Below are positions 33,590 through 42,992 of a DNA stretch of 64,000 nt, piece after piece. The notes beneath the pieces were generated by a model, which was not told where the DNA came from, searched no databases, and saw only the letters and a list, made by a program, of their open reading frames with translations. This DNA comes from an uncultured Paraprevotella sp. (lineage in GTDB: Bacteria > Bacteroidota > Bacteroidia > Bacteroidales > Bacteroidaceae), in assembly GCA_947177395.1 (NCBI GenBank), contig CAMWUI010000003.1, forward strand, positions 42,818 through 106,817, read 5' to 3'. Position 1 is the first letter of the stretch; each line of letters opens with the position of its first letter. A program made the translations under genes and the position numbers.

Positions 33590-34378
33590 TTAATACGAAT
33601 GTCTGTGGTTTTCATCCGAGAGGTGATTCTTCAATATTCTGTGGGGCAGATCTCCGTGTCCGATCAACTCTATCGGACATCCCAGATAGCGACCTATCCA
33701 TTCCGCAGAGGTTTCCATCTCCGGATGATAATGAAGGGTTTCGTTTACGCAAGCTATCGAGCGCACGTTTTGCAGCACGGAACCCACATCATGGCTTACC
33801 AGGATAATAGCACTATGCTGATTGATTTCCTCAAGCAAGTCATACAACTGCCCTTCAAAGCGCTTATCTATATATGTATTCGGTTCGTCCAGTATCAGTA
33901 TCTCCGGATTAGAGACAACAGCACGTCCCAACAAAGCACGTTGCAACTGTCCGCCGCTCAAAGTCCCGATCGGACGGTCTGCTATACTTTCCAGACCCAT
34001 GCGCCGCACAACCTCCCGCGTCCGTTCACACTGCTCTTTAGAATAACGCTGCCACACATGTTTCTCATGATTCAGACCGGAACGGATGACTTCATACACC
34101 GATATCGGGAAATTCCGGTCTATCCGGCTATACTGAGGCAGATACCCCATATGGATATGAGGTACGGCCTCACCTTTCCTAAAATAAGTAAGGGTTCCGC
34201 GCTCAACAGCCTTCAGGCCAAGAATCACTTTCAGTAAAGTGGTCTTTCCACCGCCGTTCGGTCCGATAACACCGAGGAAATCACGTTCATATACAGCCAA
34301 GTTTACATCCCTCAGTACTCTACGGCGCCCATAAGCGACACATACATCATTCAGTTGGACTATAGGTAGGCTACTCAT
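33590..34378 (-). CDS. Metal ABC transporter ATP-binding protein (ZnuC/MntB-like)
   Basis: A 262-residue ABC ATPase: Walker A GPNGGGKTT (about 39-47), Q-loop YLPQYS, signature LSGGQLQ (about 139-145), Walker B ILILDEP, H-loop VSHD. It is closest in style to zinc/manganese importers, and its 3' end is rich in His (LSDENHRHSY). It follows the substrate-binding lipoprotein by 1 nt. No permease gene is next to them, which is unusual; it may be encoded elsewhere. It is the last gene of the long cysE operon. Confidence 0.9.
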   Translation of the reverse strand: MSSLPIVQLNDVCVAYGRRRVLRDVNLAVYERDFLGVIGPNGGGKTTLLKVILGLKAVERGTLTYFRKGEAVPHIHMGYLPQYSRIDRNFPISVYEVIRSGLNHEKHVWQRYSKEQCERTREVVRRMGLESIADRPIGTLSGGQLQRALLGRAVVSNPEILILDEPNTYIDKRFEGQLYDLLEEINQHSAIILVSHDVGSVLQNVRSIACVNETLHYHPEMETSAEWIGRYLGCPIELIGHGDLPHRILKNHLSDENHRHSY

Positions 34379-34379
34379 T

Positions 34380-35249
34380 CTACAAAGTTTCGGCTATATG
34401 CAACATTTCCTGCTCCCAATCATAAGACAAAGGATCAATCTCAACCGTACGGGCTCCTATCTCCCGGGCAACAACCTCGGCATGCCGTATATCAAATTCC
34501 TTCTGCACAAACACTGTTCGTACCCCGATTTCACGACATTCATCTACCAGCGCCTGCAAACGGCTGGCAGACGGTTCCTTCCCGTCCGCCTCTATTGCCA
34601 GTTGCTTTAGTTCATAATCACGGGCAAAATAAGTCAAAGCCGGATGATATATAAGAAACGCCCGCGACTGCTTTTCTTTTAAAATACATCCTATGCGTCC
34701 TTCCACAATCTGTAATTCCGATAGGAAATCGGACAGGTTGCTTTGATAAACAGCAGCCGAGGCGGTATCAATCCGGCAAAGAGCATCACAGATATTCCGT
34801 GCCATAAAAGCCATGTTTCGAGGCGAAGTCCAGACGTGAGGATCGCCTGCTTCCGAATCGGCATGCTCTTTGCCTGAATGATGATGCTCCGAAGGCAACA
34901 AAGGTATACCCGATGCTGCAGAGATGAAAATCGTATGCGGGGCACTGGAATGCAACCGATCCAACCAGTTTTGCTCAAATCCCAAGCCTCCACATGCTAT
35001 ATAAAGTTCGCTGCCGGAGAGTTCCATCATTTGTCCGGGAGTAGGTTCATAAGTTTCCGGACTGCTACCACGGGGAACTAATGTATGCACGACATACGCA
35101 TCGCCGACAAGCCGTTCCGTTACATAACGCAAAGGCTCGATGCTGACCGTTATCCGTTTTTCTTCCGAAGTGGTAGCACGGCGGGTACACCCTATACAAC
35201 AAGCCGCACATATCAGGAATACCACCGGCCATAGTCCGTTCCTATCCAT
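34380..35249 (-). CDS. Zinc/manganese ABC transporter substrate-binding lipoprotein (ZnuA-like)
   Basis: A 289-residue protein from the ATG at 35249 (MDRNGLWP). A lipoprotein signal ends at the lipobox LICAACCIGC (Cys about 20). TroA-type metal-binding features: a His-rich loop SEHHHSGKEHADSEAGDPHVW (about 118-138), H in IYHPAL, and E/D in the C-terminal lobe (ARTVEIDPL). It captures Zn2+ or Mn2+ in the periplasm for the adjacent ATPase. A longer frame exists upstream but would destroy the signal peptide. Confidence 0.9.
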   Translation of the reverse strand: MDRNGLWPVVFLICAACCIGCTRRATTSEEKRITVSIEPLRYVTERLVGDAYVVHTLVPRGSSPETYEPTPGQMMELSGSELYIACGGLGFEQNWLDRLHSSAPHTIFISAASGIPLLPSEHHHSGKEHADSEAGDPHVWTSPRNMAFMARNICDALCRIDTASAAVYQSNLSDFLSELQIVEGRIGCILKEKQSRAFLIYHPALTYFARDYELKQLAIEADGKEPSASRLQALVDECREIGVRTVFVQKEFDIRHAEVVAREIGARTVEIDPLSYDWEQEMLHIAETL

Positions 35250-35253
35250 ATTT

Positions 35254-35703
35254 TTACACCAAAGACACCACATAAATCAATATAGCATAACGTAATAATT
35301 TACCAATCGTTATCGACAGAATGCTAATGGACAGATTGGCCCGCATATAACCCATCGACACGGCAATGACACTGCCCAATACAGGCAGAAAACAAAGCAA
35401 TCCCATCCACGCACCATACTTGTCCATAAAACGCTTCGCATCTTCCACTTTCTCACGCTTCACATGCAGATATTTCTCAATCCATTCCATTCTGCCCATC
35501 CGACCGACACCGTAGTTAAACATGCTACCTCCTACGTTGCCAGCCGTTCCCCAGATAAGCAAGAGCTGAGGATTGAGCCCCATCGTCTGCAACACAGCCA
35601 TCACTGCTTCCGAACTGAAAGGAAAAACACTACCAGCGATAAAAGCCGAAACAAACATGCCCCAATATCCATATTGGGCTAAAAACTCTACTACTGAATC
35701 CAT
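35254..35703 (-). CDS. DedA/VTT-type membrane protein (YqaA family)
   Basis: A 149-residue membrane protein from the ATG at 35703 (MDSVVEF). About four hydrophobic segments, with FSSEAVMAVL, NVGGSMFNYGVGR and a glycine-rich GAWMGLLCFLPVLGS typical of the short YqaA branch of the VTT (SNARE-associated) family, implicated in lipid scrambling or membrane homeostasis. It overlaps the preceding gene by 13 nt, with the lipoprotein gene 4 nt downstream. Confidence 0.85.
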   Translation of the reverse strand: MDSVVEFLAQYGYWGMFVSAFIAGSVFPFSSEAVMAVLQTMGLNPQLLLIWGTAGNVGGSMFNYGVGRMGRMEWIEKYLHVKREKVEDAKRFMDKYGAWMGLLCFLPVLGSVIAVSMGYMRANLSISILSITIGKLLRYAILIYVVSLV

Positions 35704-36629
35704 AAGGCAATAACAGGAAGAGAAACCAACCAACATACCATTAAAACAAACAACAAAGCTGCCGTTCTGGTATGGTTCAAAGCATAGAAATGGGCCAGCA
35801 GGGGAGCGCTACACGCCAACAATATTCCAAACAGTGCATTGAAATCCTGCGGCATCCCGATAAGAAGCAATTGCACAAATACATGCAACAGAATAAAGAT
35901 ATAGAAAAACATGCGTGTACGAATCTTATCGTCATAGTTGGTATGCAAAAAACGGACAACCGCGACAAGCGAAAAAAGGGACAGGCCACCCCAAGCCGTC
36001 AACTGCGCCACCGTCAGCATCCCATAATCTTTAAACTCAGGTAAAGATATATGGCTCACATCCTCCCACAACCTGATCCAGAAATCCACATCATCTACAT
36101 ACAATGTCCAGGCCATTAGAAACCAGAACGGGAGCAACACGCCGACCAGCCCCGCTTTGAACGTACGAAAAGTGAACGTACGCAGATAAACAGCCATACA
36201 AAAAAAGAAAAACGGTACAAAACCTATCAAACGGGGATATACCAGCATACCGAGTCCCAGACACAGAAAAGCATGAAATGTTCCTGTAACCGGCTGATAC
36301 TGCTGATAAGTGCGGAATAACAAATGACAGGCAATCATCACAGCCGGCGCAACCAACGAATACAGACAGAAATCCTGCAAAAACACACAGCAACCTATTC
36401 CTGCCATATACACAGCAGCTGTCAAATGCGTACGGACACGTATCAGAGAGTTGGCGTTATTCATCTCCTCCAGCAAATAAACCATACAGAGAGAAAGCCC
36501 CCAGACAATCCAATGACGCATACCCGTACTTTCGTCACCTGCCACCCAGCTTAAAGTGGCAAAAAGAGTGGCGACAGGCAGTGTCAGACTACTTATCGCC
36601 ACCTTATTCTGAATATGGTTTACCTGCAT
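35691..36629 (-). CDS. Multi-pass membrane protein of unknown function
   Basis: A 312-residue protein with about nine transmembrane segments and short loops. No motif for transport or catalysis is recognised; the pattern resembles small Bacteroidetes membrane proteins next to purD, sometimes called DUF6427-like, which I cannot confirm. It lies 21 nt after purD and overlaps the DedA-like gene. Confidence 0.75.
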   Translation of the reverse strand: MQVNHIQNKVAISSLTLPVATLFATLSWVAGDESTGMRHWIVWGLSLCMVYLLEEMNNANSLIRVRTHLTAAVYMAGIGCCVFLQDFCLYSLVAPAVMIACHLLFRTYQQYQPVTGTFHAFLCLGLGMLVYPRLIGFVPFFFFCMAVYLRTFTFRTFKAGLVGVLLPFWFLMAWTLYVDDVDFWIRLWEDVSHISLPEFKDYGMLTVAQLTAWGGLSLFSLVAVVRFLHTNYDDKIRTRMFFYIFILLHVFVQLLLIGMPQDFNALFGILLACSAPLLAHFYALNHTRTAALLFVLMVCWLVSLPVIALWIQ

Positions 36630-36650
36630 ACGCCGCTCCCCATAAATGAC

Positions 36651-37919
36651 CTAAAGGTCTTTACCGATGTCGGACCGGAAGTATTTTTTCTCAAAATGTA
36701 TCTTCTGAGCTTCCCTGAAAGAACGAGCCAATGCCTCATCCTTGTCATTGCCATAGGAACTGACGGCGATAACACGTCCGCCAGCCGTTACAACCTGTCC
36801 GTCTTTCATTGCCGTGCCGGCATGGAACACAATGCTACCGTCCACGTCACCGATTCCTGTAATAGGATAACCTTTCTCGTAAGCTTCGGGATAACCGCCG
36901 GACACCAGCATAACGCAAACGGCGCTACGTTCATCTATCTCTAATGTTTTCTGATGCAGCGTGCCATCGGCCACTCCTTCGAATAAATCCACCAGATCGC
37001 TTTTGATTCGCAACATTACCGATTCTGTCTCAGGATCACCCATACGGACATTGTACTCAATAACCATAGGTTCACCTTCCACATTGATGAGACCAAAGAA
37101 AATGAACCCTTTATAATCGATGCCCTCTTCGGCCAATCCCTGCACAGTGGGCCGTATGATACGGTCTTCCACTTTCTGCATCCATGCTTTGTCAGCAAAA
37201 GGAACCGGAGAGACACTACCCATACCACCTGTATTCAAACCTGTATCCTGCTCGCCAATCCTTTTATAGTCTTTCGCTTCCGGCAATATCTTATAATGCG
37301 TCCCGTCTGTCAACACAAACACAGAACATTCAATTCCACTCAAAAACTCTTCGACAACAACGGAAGAAGATGCATCGCCGAACATGCCTCCGAGCATTTC
37401 TCTCAACTCTCTGCGAGCTTCATCCAATGTAGGCAAAATCAGTACCCCCTTACCGGCACACAATCCATCGGCCTTCAATACATAAGGAGCTTTCAAGGTT
37501 TCCAAAAAAGCAAGTCCTTCATCCAGTGTCTCACCGGTAAAAGTACGATAGGCTGCCGTAGGAATCCCGTGACGTTGCATAAACCCTTTGGCAAAATCCT
37601 TACTGCCTTCCAGCACAGCTCCCTTTCGGGAAGGACCGATCAGCGGCACTCGCTTCAATGCCTCATCTTGTTTAAAATAATCGTATATACCTTTCACCAG
37701 CGGATCTTCCGGACCGACCACAACCATGTCCACTCCCTTCTCCAATACAAATGTCCGGATACTGTCGAAATCATCCGATTTTATGGGTATATTTTCCCCG
37801 ACGCCAGCCGTTCCTGCATTTCCCGGAGCAATATATAACTGAGTTACTTTCGGGCTCTGAGCTATTTTCCAAGCTAAGGCATGTTCACGCCCGCCACTTC
37901 CTAACAGTAAGATTTTCAT
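36651..37919 (-). CDS. purD: Phosphoribosylamine-glycine ligase
   Basis: A 422-residue enzyme of normal length for PurD. It joins glycine to phosphoribosylamine (second step of purine synthesis). Seen: [12 protein letters not shown] at the N-terminus, the ATP-grasp segments [15 protein letters not shown] (about 137-151) and [10 protein letters not shown], and the metal-binding end [14 protein letters not shown] (about 285-298). It lies 6 nt after the prolyl peptidase gene. Confidence 0.97.
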   Translation of the reverse strand: MKILLLGSGGREHALAWKIAQSPKVTQLYIAPGNAGTAGVGENIPIKSDDFDSIRTFVLEKGVDMVVVGPEDPLVKGIYDYFKQDEALKRVPLIGPSRKGAVLEGSKDFAKGFMQRHGIPTAAYRTFTGETLDEGLAFLETLKAPYVLKADGLCAGKGVLILPTLDEARRELREMLGGMFGDASSSVVVEEFLSGIECSVFVLTDGTHYKILPEAKDYKRIGEQDTGLNTGGMGSVSPVPFADKAWMQKVEDRIIRPTVQGLAEEGIDYKGFIFFGLINVEGEPMVIEYNVRMGDPETESVMLRIKSDLVDLFEGVADGTLHQKTLEIDERSAVCVMLVSGGYPEAYEKGYPITGIGDVDGSIVFHAGTAMKDGQVVTAGGRVIAVSSYGNDKDEALARSFREAQKIHFEKKYFRSDIGKDL

Positions 37920-37925
37920 TCTATC

Positions 37926-40136
37926 CTATTTTAAATAATCCTCGAAATATTGTGTGATACGTTCATGGAGATGAACACGATCCCGTCCCACCATATTGTG
38001 CTCGCCACCGGGATACAAAAACAAATCGGGCTGCGTACCGGCATCTATGCAGGCTCTGATAAACGAAAAAGCATGCTGCGGCACACAAACCGGATCATTA
38101 TACCCGATAATGACCTGCAATTTACCTTTCAGATTTTCTGCCTTCCGACGCAAACTATTTTTTTCATACCCTTCCGGATTAGCCTGCGGTGTACTCATAT
38201 AGCGCTCGCCATACATGGCTTCATAATATTGCCAGTCGATAACAGGACCTCCGGCCACCCCCACCTTGAATACGTCCGGATATGTAAGCATCAGATTTGT
38301 CGCCATGAAACCGCCAAACGACCAGCCATGTACTCCTATACGGGTTTTATCCACCCAAGGAAGATTCCGCAAGAAACTTATGCCTTCCATCTGGTCTTTC
38401 ATTTCTTCTTCTCCCAGATGGCGATACGTTACGTTTTCAAAATCGAGCCCTCGGTTCTCTGAGCCTCGGTTGTCCAGCACAAAAACGATATAACCTTTCT
38501 GCGCCATGTAAATCTCCCAGCCACGGGCCATATAATTCCAACTGGCTTCCACCAGATGGGCATGCGGTCCTCCGTATACATATACGACCACCGGATACTG
38601 TTTCGATGCATCGAACCCGACCGGTTTCACCATGCGGTAATACAAATCGGTCTTCTTATCTGCCGCTTTCAAGCATGCGCAAGTAATCTCCGGCACCGTG
38701 TAATCTGCCCAAGGATTTTTAGAGGTCAACAAATTTATTTTTCTTCCCGTCCGTGTAGAACAAACATTTATAACCCGAGGAATTTCCGGAGTCGAATAAC
38801 GGTCTGTCGCATATAAACCGCTTGACGATAAAGCGACTCTGTGTACACCTTCTCCATTATCAAGCAACGTGCGTTTACCGTTGGCAATATTCACTGCATA
38901 GATGTCAGACTGCAGGGGATGACATTCCGTGCTACGTATAACCGCCGACTTGTCTTTCACATTGAAACCGGCCAGTTCCAGTACTACCCACGAACCGGCC
39001 GTAAGTTGCTTCACCTCCACTGACTCCCAGTAACGGCTGTCTCCCACGATTTGTTCGGCCGCCGTCTTTCTCTTATTCAAATCAAACAGATATAAATGGT
39101 TGAATCCATCCCGCTGACTCTGTAGAATAAATTTAGACTTATCCCATGGCAAAAAAGCCAGGCCATGAGCCGGTTCCACGTATTTGGAATGCGCTTCTTT
39201 GTAAAGGACTTCCTTCGGTTCACCCGTCTTCACATCATAAGCAACCAGGCGGCACTCGTTCTGTTCCCGGTTCAACTCGAATATATAGAGCAAGGCACCG
39301 TCCGGGCTCCATGACAAATTTGTAAAATAACGTTCAGCAGGCTCACCCGTATTCAGCCATACGGTCTGACGGGTCTGGGGATTGAATACCCCCACCGTTA
39401 CCCGATGAATAGCTTCACCGGCCATAGGATATTTACAAGGCTGCGTCGTAGCTATTCGGGTAGAAATGTCAACCTGAGGATAATCCGGCACCATGCTTTG
39501 GTCCATTCGGTAAAAAGCCAACAGATCGCCTTCCGGACTCCAGAAAGTACCCTTGTCGATACCGAATTCATTGCGATGCACACTCTGTCCGTAGACAAGA
39601 TCATTGCTACCGTCGGAACTTACAGCCACAACATTCCCGTCTGCAGTCGTCACAAACAGATTACCTCCTTTTGTCCAGGCCAGATGTTTTGACTCAGACG
39701 ACCAGTCCTGATTGGCCATATCACGGCCAGTACTAACCTTCCAAACGAGTTCTCCTTTCTTAAAATCAACCAATCTATAGGCGCCTTCACCTTTTATCAG
39801 GACCCAAGGATGTTCTGCATAAGGAAATGAAAGACTATACGTGTTGTATACTGCTTGTTTCTCTGTTTCCCCCAGAGCCAAAAGAACTCCATTTAAATGT
39901 TTTACCGTCAATAGTTCCTGCTCTTTTCCTGTCTTAACATCGACCTCATAACAGGCTTCCACATCCAGACGCACCAGACGGTCTCCCCACCATGTCGTAA
40001 AAAGATTTTCCGGCTGACAATTATAGAATGTCTTACCGCCCGGAATCAAATCATCTATCGTGAAGCTTTTCTTCGTCTGACTCATAACACCCAATGTTAC
40101 AAAAAACAGTAACAGGCTTAAACTAATCTTCTTCAT
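37926..40136 (-). CDS. Prolyl tripeptidyl peptidase / DPP-IV-like S9 peptidase
   Basis: A 736-residue secreted peptidase from the ATG at 40136. A signal peptide (MKKISLSLLLFFVTLGVMSQ) is followed by the eight-bladed beta-propeller region (about 60-490) and the alpha/beta-hydrolase domain: nucleophile in HGWSFGGF (about 602-609), D in IGYNDPVC, H in GGEHNM. It cleaves proline-containing peptides from the N-terminus in the periplasm, for peptide feeding. The start overlaps the methyltransferase gene by 14 nt. A longer open frame upstream lies within that gene and is not used. Confidence 0.92.
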   Translation of the reverse strand: MKKISLSLLLFFVTLGVMSQTKKSFTIDDLIPGGKTFYNCQPENLFTTWWGDRLVRLDVEACYEVDVKTGKEQELLTVKHLNGVLLALGETEKQAVYNTYSLSFPYAEHPWVLIKGEGAYRLVDFKKGELVWKVSTGRDMANQDWSSESKHLAWTKGGNLFVTTADGNVVAVSSDGSNDLVYGQSVHRNEFGIDKGTFWSPEGDLLAFYRMDQSMVPDYPQVDISTRIATTQPCKYPMAGEAIHRVTVGVFNPQTRQTVWLNTGEPAERYFTNLSWSPDGALLYIFELNREQNECRLVAYDVKTGEPKEVLYKEAHSKYVEPAHGLAFLPWDKSKFILQSQRDGFNHLYLFDLNKRKTAAEQIVGDSRYWESVEVKQLTAGSWVVLELAGFNVKDKSAVIRSTECHPLQSDIYAVNIANGKRTLLDNGEGVHRVALSSSGLYATDRYSTPEIPRVINVCSTRTGRKINLLTSKNPWADYTVPEITCACLKAADKKTDLYYRMVKPVGFDASKQYPVVVYVYGGPHAHLVEASWNYMARGWEIYMAQKGYIVFVLDNRGSENRGLDFENVTYRHLGEEEMKDQMEGISFLRNLPWVDKTRIGVHGWSFGGFMATNLMLTYPDVFKVGVAGGPVIDWQYYEAMYGERYMSTPQANPEGYEKNSLRRKAENLKGKLQVIIGYNDPVCVPQHAFSFIRACIDAGTQPDLFLYPGGEHNMVGRDRVHLHERITQYFEDYLK

Positions 40137-41637
40137 TATAACGCGATTTTTTAGTTTTCCGGTCATAAGGTTTATTCGTTTTCCCAAAAGAGCCGCCTTT
40201 GGAACGTAAGAACTTCCGGTCGGAAGAACGCCCTTCACGTCCCGAGCTCCAATCCCGACTTCCCATTTCACCATTCTCTCTGTTTTTCCCTCTCCGGGTA
40301 TCATCCCGTCGGTCACGACGCTCAAAACTCCTCCGCTCTTCTTGTCTGTCTGGACTGAAATGTCGTCCCCGATAAGATGATATTTCTTCATCCTCATCCA
40401 CTCTTTTCTTAAATTCACGGTGTGCCTTGAAGCGGCGCTTTTCAGCCATCTGACGACGCTCCTCACTTGTTTTGATATCTCCGCCCTTCGCACGCATTTC
40501 CTTATACTTCCCGCTAAAAATCTGATATTTATGAAATTCACATTCCAGCGAGCCATTAAACAAAGGTATCTTGAATGAAGGCTTTAATCCGATACTGTCA
40601 AAACACTCCTCACGATAGCTAAGCACCCACGCCTCACCATCCTGAAACTGATGCTTAAGCTTTTCTCCAATCATTGCATACAGCCCCAACAAATCAGGAG
40701 TGGAAATACGCTCTCCATAAGGAGGATTGGTTATAATGATACTTTTTTCCTCCGGTTGCTTGAATTGATGGAAATCCTGCAATCGGATCTCTATGTCCTT
40801 GGACAATCCTGCCGCTTTCACATTGCGAGTGGCAATCTCCTGCGCATTGCGGTTGTTATCATAACCATATATCTTATGCTCAAAATCCCGTTCAGCCGAC
40901 TCATCGTTATAAATGGAATCAAACAAATCCTGATCGAAGTCCGGCCATTTTTCAAAAGCATAGCTTTTACGGAACACACCTGGCGCTATATTGCGAGCTA
41001 TCAGAGCCGCCTCAATAGGTATGGTACCGGATCCACACATCGGATCTATCAAATCACATTCTCCCCGCCATCCAGTCATCAGAATCATACCGGCCGCCAA
41101 CACTTCATTAAGCGGTGCTTCTACCGTCTCCTGCCGATATCCCCGGCGGTGAAGCGACTCTCCCGAACTATCAAGAGAAAGCGTACAGTCATTTTCTGCG
41201 ATGTGAATGTTTAGACGCAGATCCGGATTTGTCACACTGATATTAGGACGCTCTCCTGTCTTCTCACGAAAATAATCCACTATCGCATCTTTCACTTTAT
41301 AAGCGACGAATTTACTATGCCGGAATTCCTGAGAGAAAACGACAGAATCAACGGAAAAACTGGTCTTATTGTCCAAATAGCAACTCCAATCAATGGCCTT
41401 CACGGCATCATATACCTGATCAGCCGTTTGTGCCCGAAAGTGTTTGATAGGTTTCAGTATGCGAATTGCCGTGCGTAAAGCGAAATTGGCCCGGTACATA
41501 AGTTCTTTGTTTCCTGTAAACGAAACCATGCGGCGACCGATTTGTATATTATTGGCGCCCAGATCCGTCAACTCTCCGGCCAAGGTTGCTTCCAGTCCTT
41601 GGAATGTTTTAGCGATTAACTCAAATTCAGCTTCCAT
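40123..41637 (-). CDS. THUMP-domain 23S rRNA guanine-N2 methyltransferase (RlmL N-domain-like)
   Basis: A 504-residue protein from the ATG at 41637 (MEAEFELIAK). A ferredoxin-like plus THUMP region (about 1-165) is followed by the methyltransferase domain with DPMCGSGTIPIEAAL (about 200) and the catalytic NPPYGERIS (about 306). The last 110 residues are an arginine/lysine/aspartate-rich disordered tail with RGG-like repeats, probably for RNA binding. It modifies guanine in 23S rRNA (family knowledge). The long upstream frame in the cysE intergenic region is not part of it. Confidence 0.9.
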   Translation of the reverse strand: MEAEFELIAKTFQGLEATLAGELTDLGANNIQIGRRMVSFTGNKELMYRANFALRTAIRILKPIKHFRAQTADQVYDAVKAIDWSCYLDNKTSFSVDSVVFSQEFRHSKFVAYKVKDAIVDYFREKTGERPNISVTNPDLRLNIHIAENDCTLSLDSSGESLHRRGYRQETVEAPLNEVLAAGMILMTGWRGECDLIDPMCGSGTIPIEAALIARNIAPGVFRKSYAFEKWPDFDQDLFDSIYNDESAERDFEHKIYGYDNNRNAQEIATRNVKAAGLSKDIEIRLQDFHQFKQPEEKSIIITNPPYGERISTPDLLGLYAMIGEKLKHQFQDGEAWVLSYREECFDSIGLKPSFKIPLFNGSLECEFHKYQIFSGKYKEMRAKGGDIKTSEERRQMAEKRRFKAHREFKKRVDEDEEISSYRGRHFSPDRQEERRSFERRDRRDDTRRGKNRENGEMGSRDWSSGREGRSSDRKFLRSKGGSFGKTNKPYDRKTKKSRYNEED

Positions 41638-41668
41638 ATCTTTATAGTTCGATGGGATATATTGTGTT

Positions 41669-42586
41669 TCATTTATATTTTTCCTGTATAAGACGGGCAC
41701 CAGACGGAACATCTTCCGTAACCCAGATATTGCCTCCGACAGTGGCACCTCGACCAATCGTTATACGCCCGAGAATAGTGGCATTCGCATATACAATCAC
41801 GTCATCCTCCAATATCGGATGACGGGGTATACCTTTTATTGGATTCCCGTTTTCATCCAACGGAAAACTTTTTGCTCCCAGCGTAACGCCTTGATACAAC
41901 TTTACATGGTTTCCGATAATGCACGTCGCACCTATCACCACTCCCGTACCATGGTCTATCGTGAAATGATGCCCGATACTGGCTCCCGGATGAATATCAA
42001 TACCCGTTTCAGAATGTCCCATTTCCGTGATAATACGCGGAATCAACGGCACTCCCAGCAAAAGCAGTTCATGAGCGATGCGATAATTGCTCAACGCCTT
42101 GATTATGGGATAACAACTGATCACTTCACCATAAGAGCCCGCCGCCGGATCACCGTTATAAGCCGCTTCCACATCCGTAGCCAGCAAGGCACGCAACGCT
42201 GGCAGACGTTTAACGAACAGAGTTGCCAGTTCCTCGGCTTTTCCCCGATTCGATTCACAGACAGACGTTTGATCTATCTCTGTCCCTGTCGGCACATCAT
42301 TCATTGTGAAACAAAGCCCTGCCAATATCTGCTCTGTCAACAGACAATATAAGCGTTCCACATTCACACCTATATGATAGGTGATAGTATGATTGTTTAC
42401 TATAGATTTTCCATAAAAACCGGGAAACAGAATGGAACGACACAACTCAATAAATTCATGCAACACCTTTCCCGATGGCAACGGATCTCCGTCATGATGC
42501 TCATGAAACAGACCTTTCAGAGAACTACTTTCCGATAGTTCTTCGACTGTCTGTGCCAAGAAATGAGTAAAATTCAAAGGACTCAT
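41669..42586 (-). CDS. cysE: Serine O-acetyltransferase (EpsC/CysE type)
   Basis: A 305-residue enzyme that makes O-acetylserine for cysteine synthesis. The N-terminal helical domain (about 1-180) is followed by the left-handed beta-helix built of hexapeptides: TGIDIHPGASIGHHFTIDHG, GVVIGATCIIGNHV, LYQGVTLGA. It heads the eight-gene leftward operon, with a -7 box 34 nt upstream. The extended N-terminus resembles the EpsC-type family of Bacteroidetes. Confidence 0.92.
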   Translation of the reverse strand: MSPLNFTHFLAQTVEELSESSSLKGLFHEHHDGDPLPSGKVLHEFIELCRSILFPGFYGKSIVNNHTITYHIGVNVERLYCLLTEQILAGLCFTMNDVPTGTEIDQTSVCESNRGKAEELATLFVKRLPALRALLATDVEAAYNGDPAAGSYGEVISCYPIIKALSNYRIAHELLLLGVPLIPRIITEMGHSETGIDIHPGASIGHHFTIDHGTGVVIGATCIIGNHVKLYQGVTLGAKSFPLDENGNPIKGIPRHPILEDDVIVYANATILGRITIGRGATVGGNIWVTEDVPSGARLIQEKYK

Positions 42587-42619
42587 TAATATCTTAAAAA
42601 GGGGCTCACTATTAGTTCA

Positions 42620-42627
42620 CAAAGATA
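42620..42627 (-). promoter_or_regulatory. -7 box TATCTTTG for the cysE-to-metal-transporter operon
   Basis: TATCTTTG on the minus strand, 34 nt upstream of cysE. Gaps of at most about 31 nt from cysE to the ABC gene at 33590 suggest one transcript. Confidence 0.65.
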
Positions 42628-42750
42628 AAGAAAAAAAATATATGCCACGACATTTTCTTTCTTTTTGTTTGATTCAAACCATCCTTACACCACGAGACCA
42701 CCTATATAACACAGAATGCCCGGAAAACCCGAGCATTCTGCAATTTCAGT

Positions 42751-42820
42751 TGGGCTATCCGGATTCGAACCAGAAAAAACAGGACCAGAATCTGTTGTGT
42801 TACCATTACACCATAGCCCA
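42751..42820 (-). tRNA. tRNA-Gln (CTG)
   Basis: The minus strand folds as a cloverleaf: acceptor TGGGCTA/TAGCCCA, D-arm with AATGGTA, anticodon loop TTCTGGT (CTG), T-arm with GGTTCGAATCC. CCA is not encoded. It forms a pair with the tRNA-Gln 25 bp away. Confidence 0.93.
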
Positions 42821-42845
42821 ATAAAGAACAAAAAATGGCGAGTGT

Positions 42846-42915
42846 TGGGCTATCCGGTTTCGAACCAGAACTAAGACGACCAAAATGTCTTGTGCTACCA
42901 TTACACCATAGCCCA
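42846..42915 (-). tRNA. tRNA-Gln (TTG)
   Basis: Cloverleaf on the minus strand with acceptor TGGGCTA/TAGCCCA and anticodon loop TTTTGGT (TTG); T-loop TTCGAAA. Nearly the same acceptor and D-arm as its neighbour, which suggests tandem duplication and anticodon change. Confidence 0.93.
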
Positions 42916-42992
42916 ATCCTCGTGCTTTCTGTTAAAAAGCTCTGCAAAGTTAAAGCTTATTTGGCAAACTTGCAAGCTTTAGCGATAAAAAA

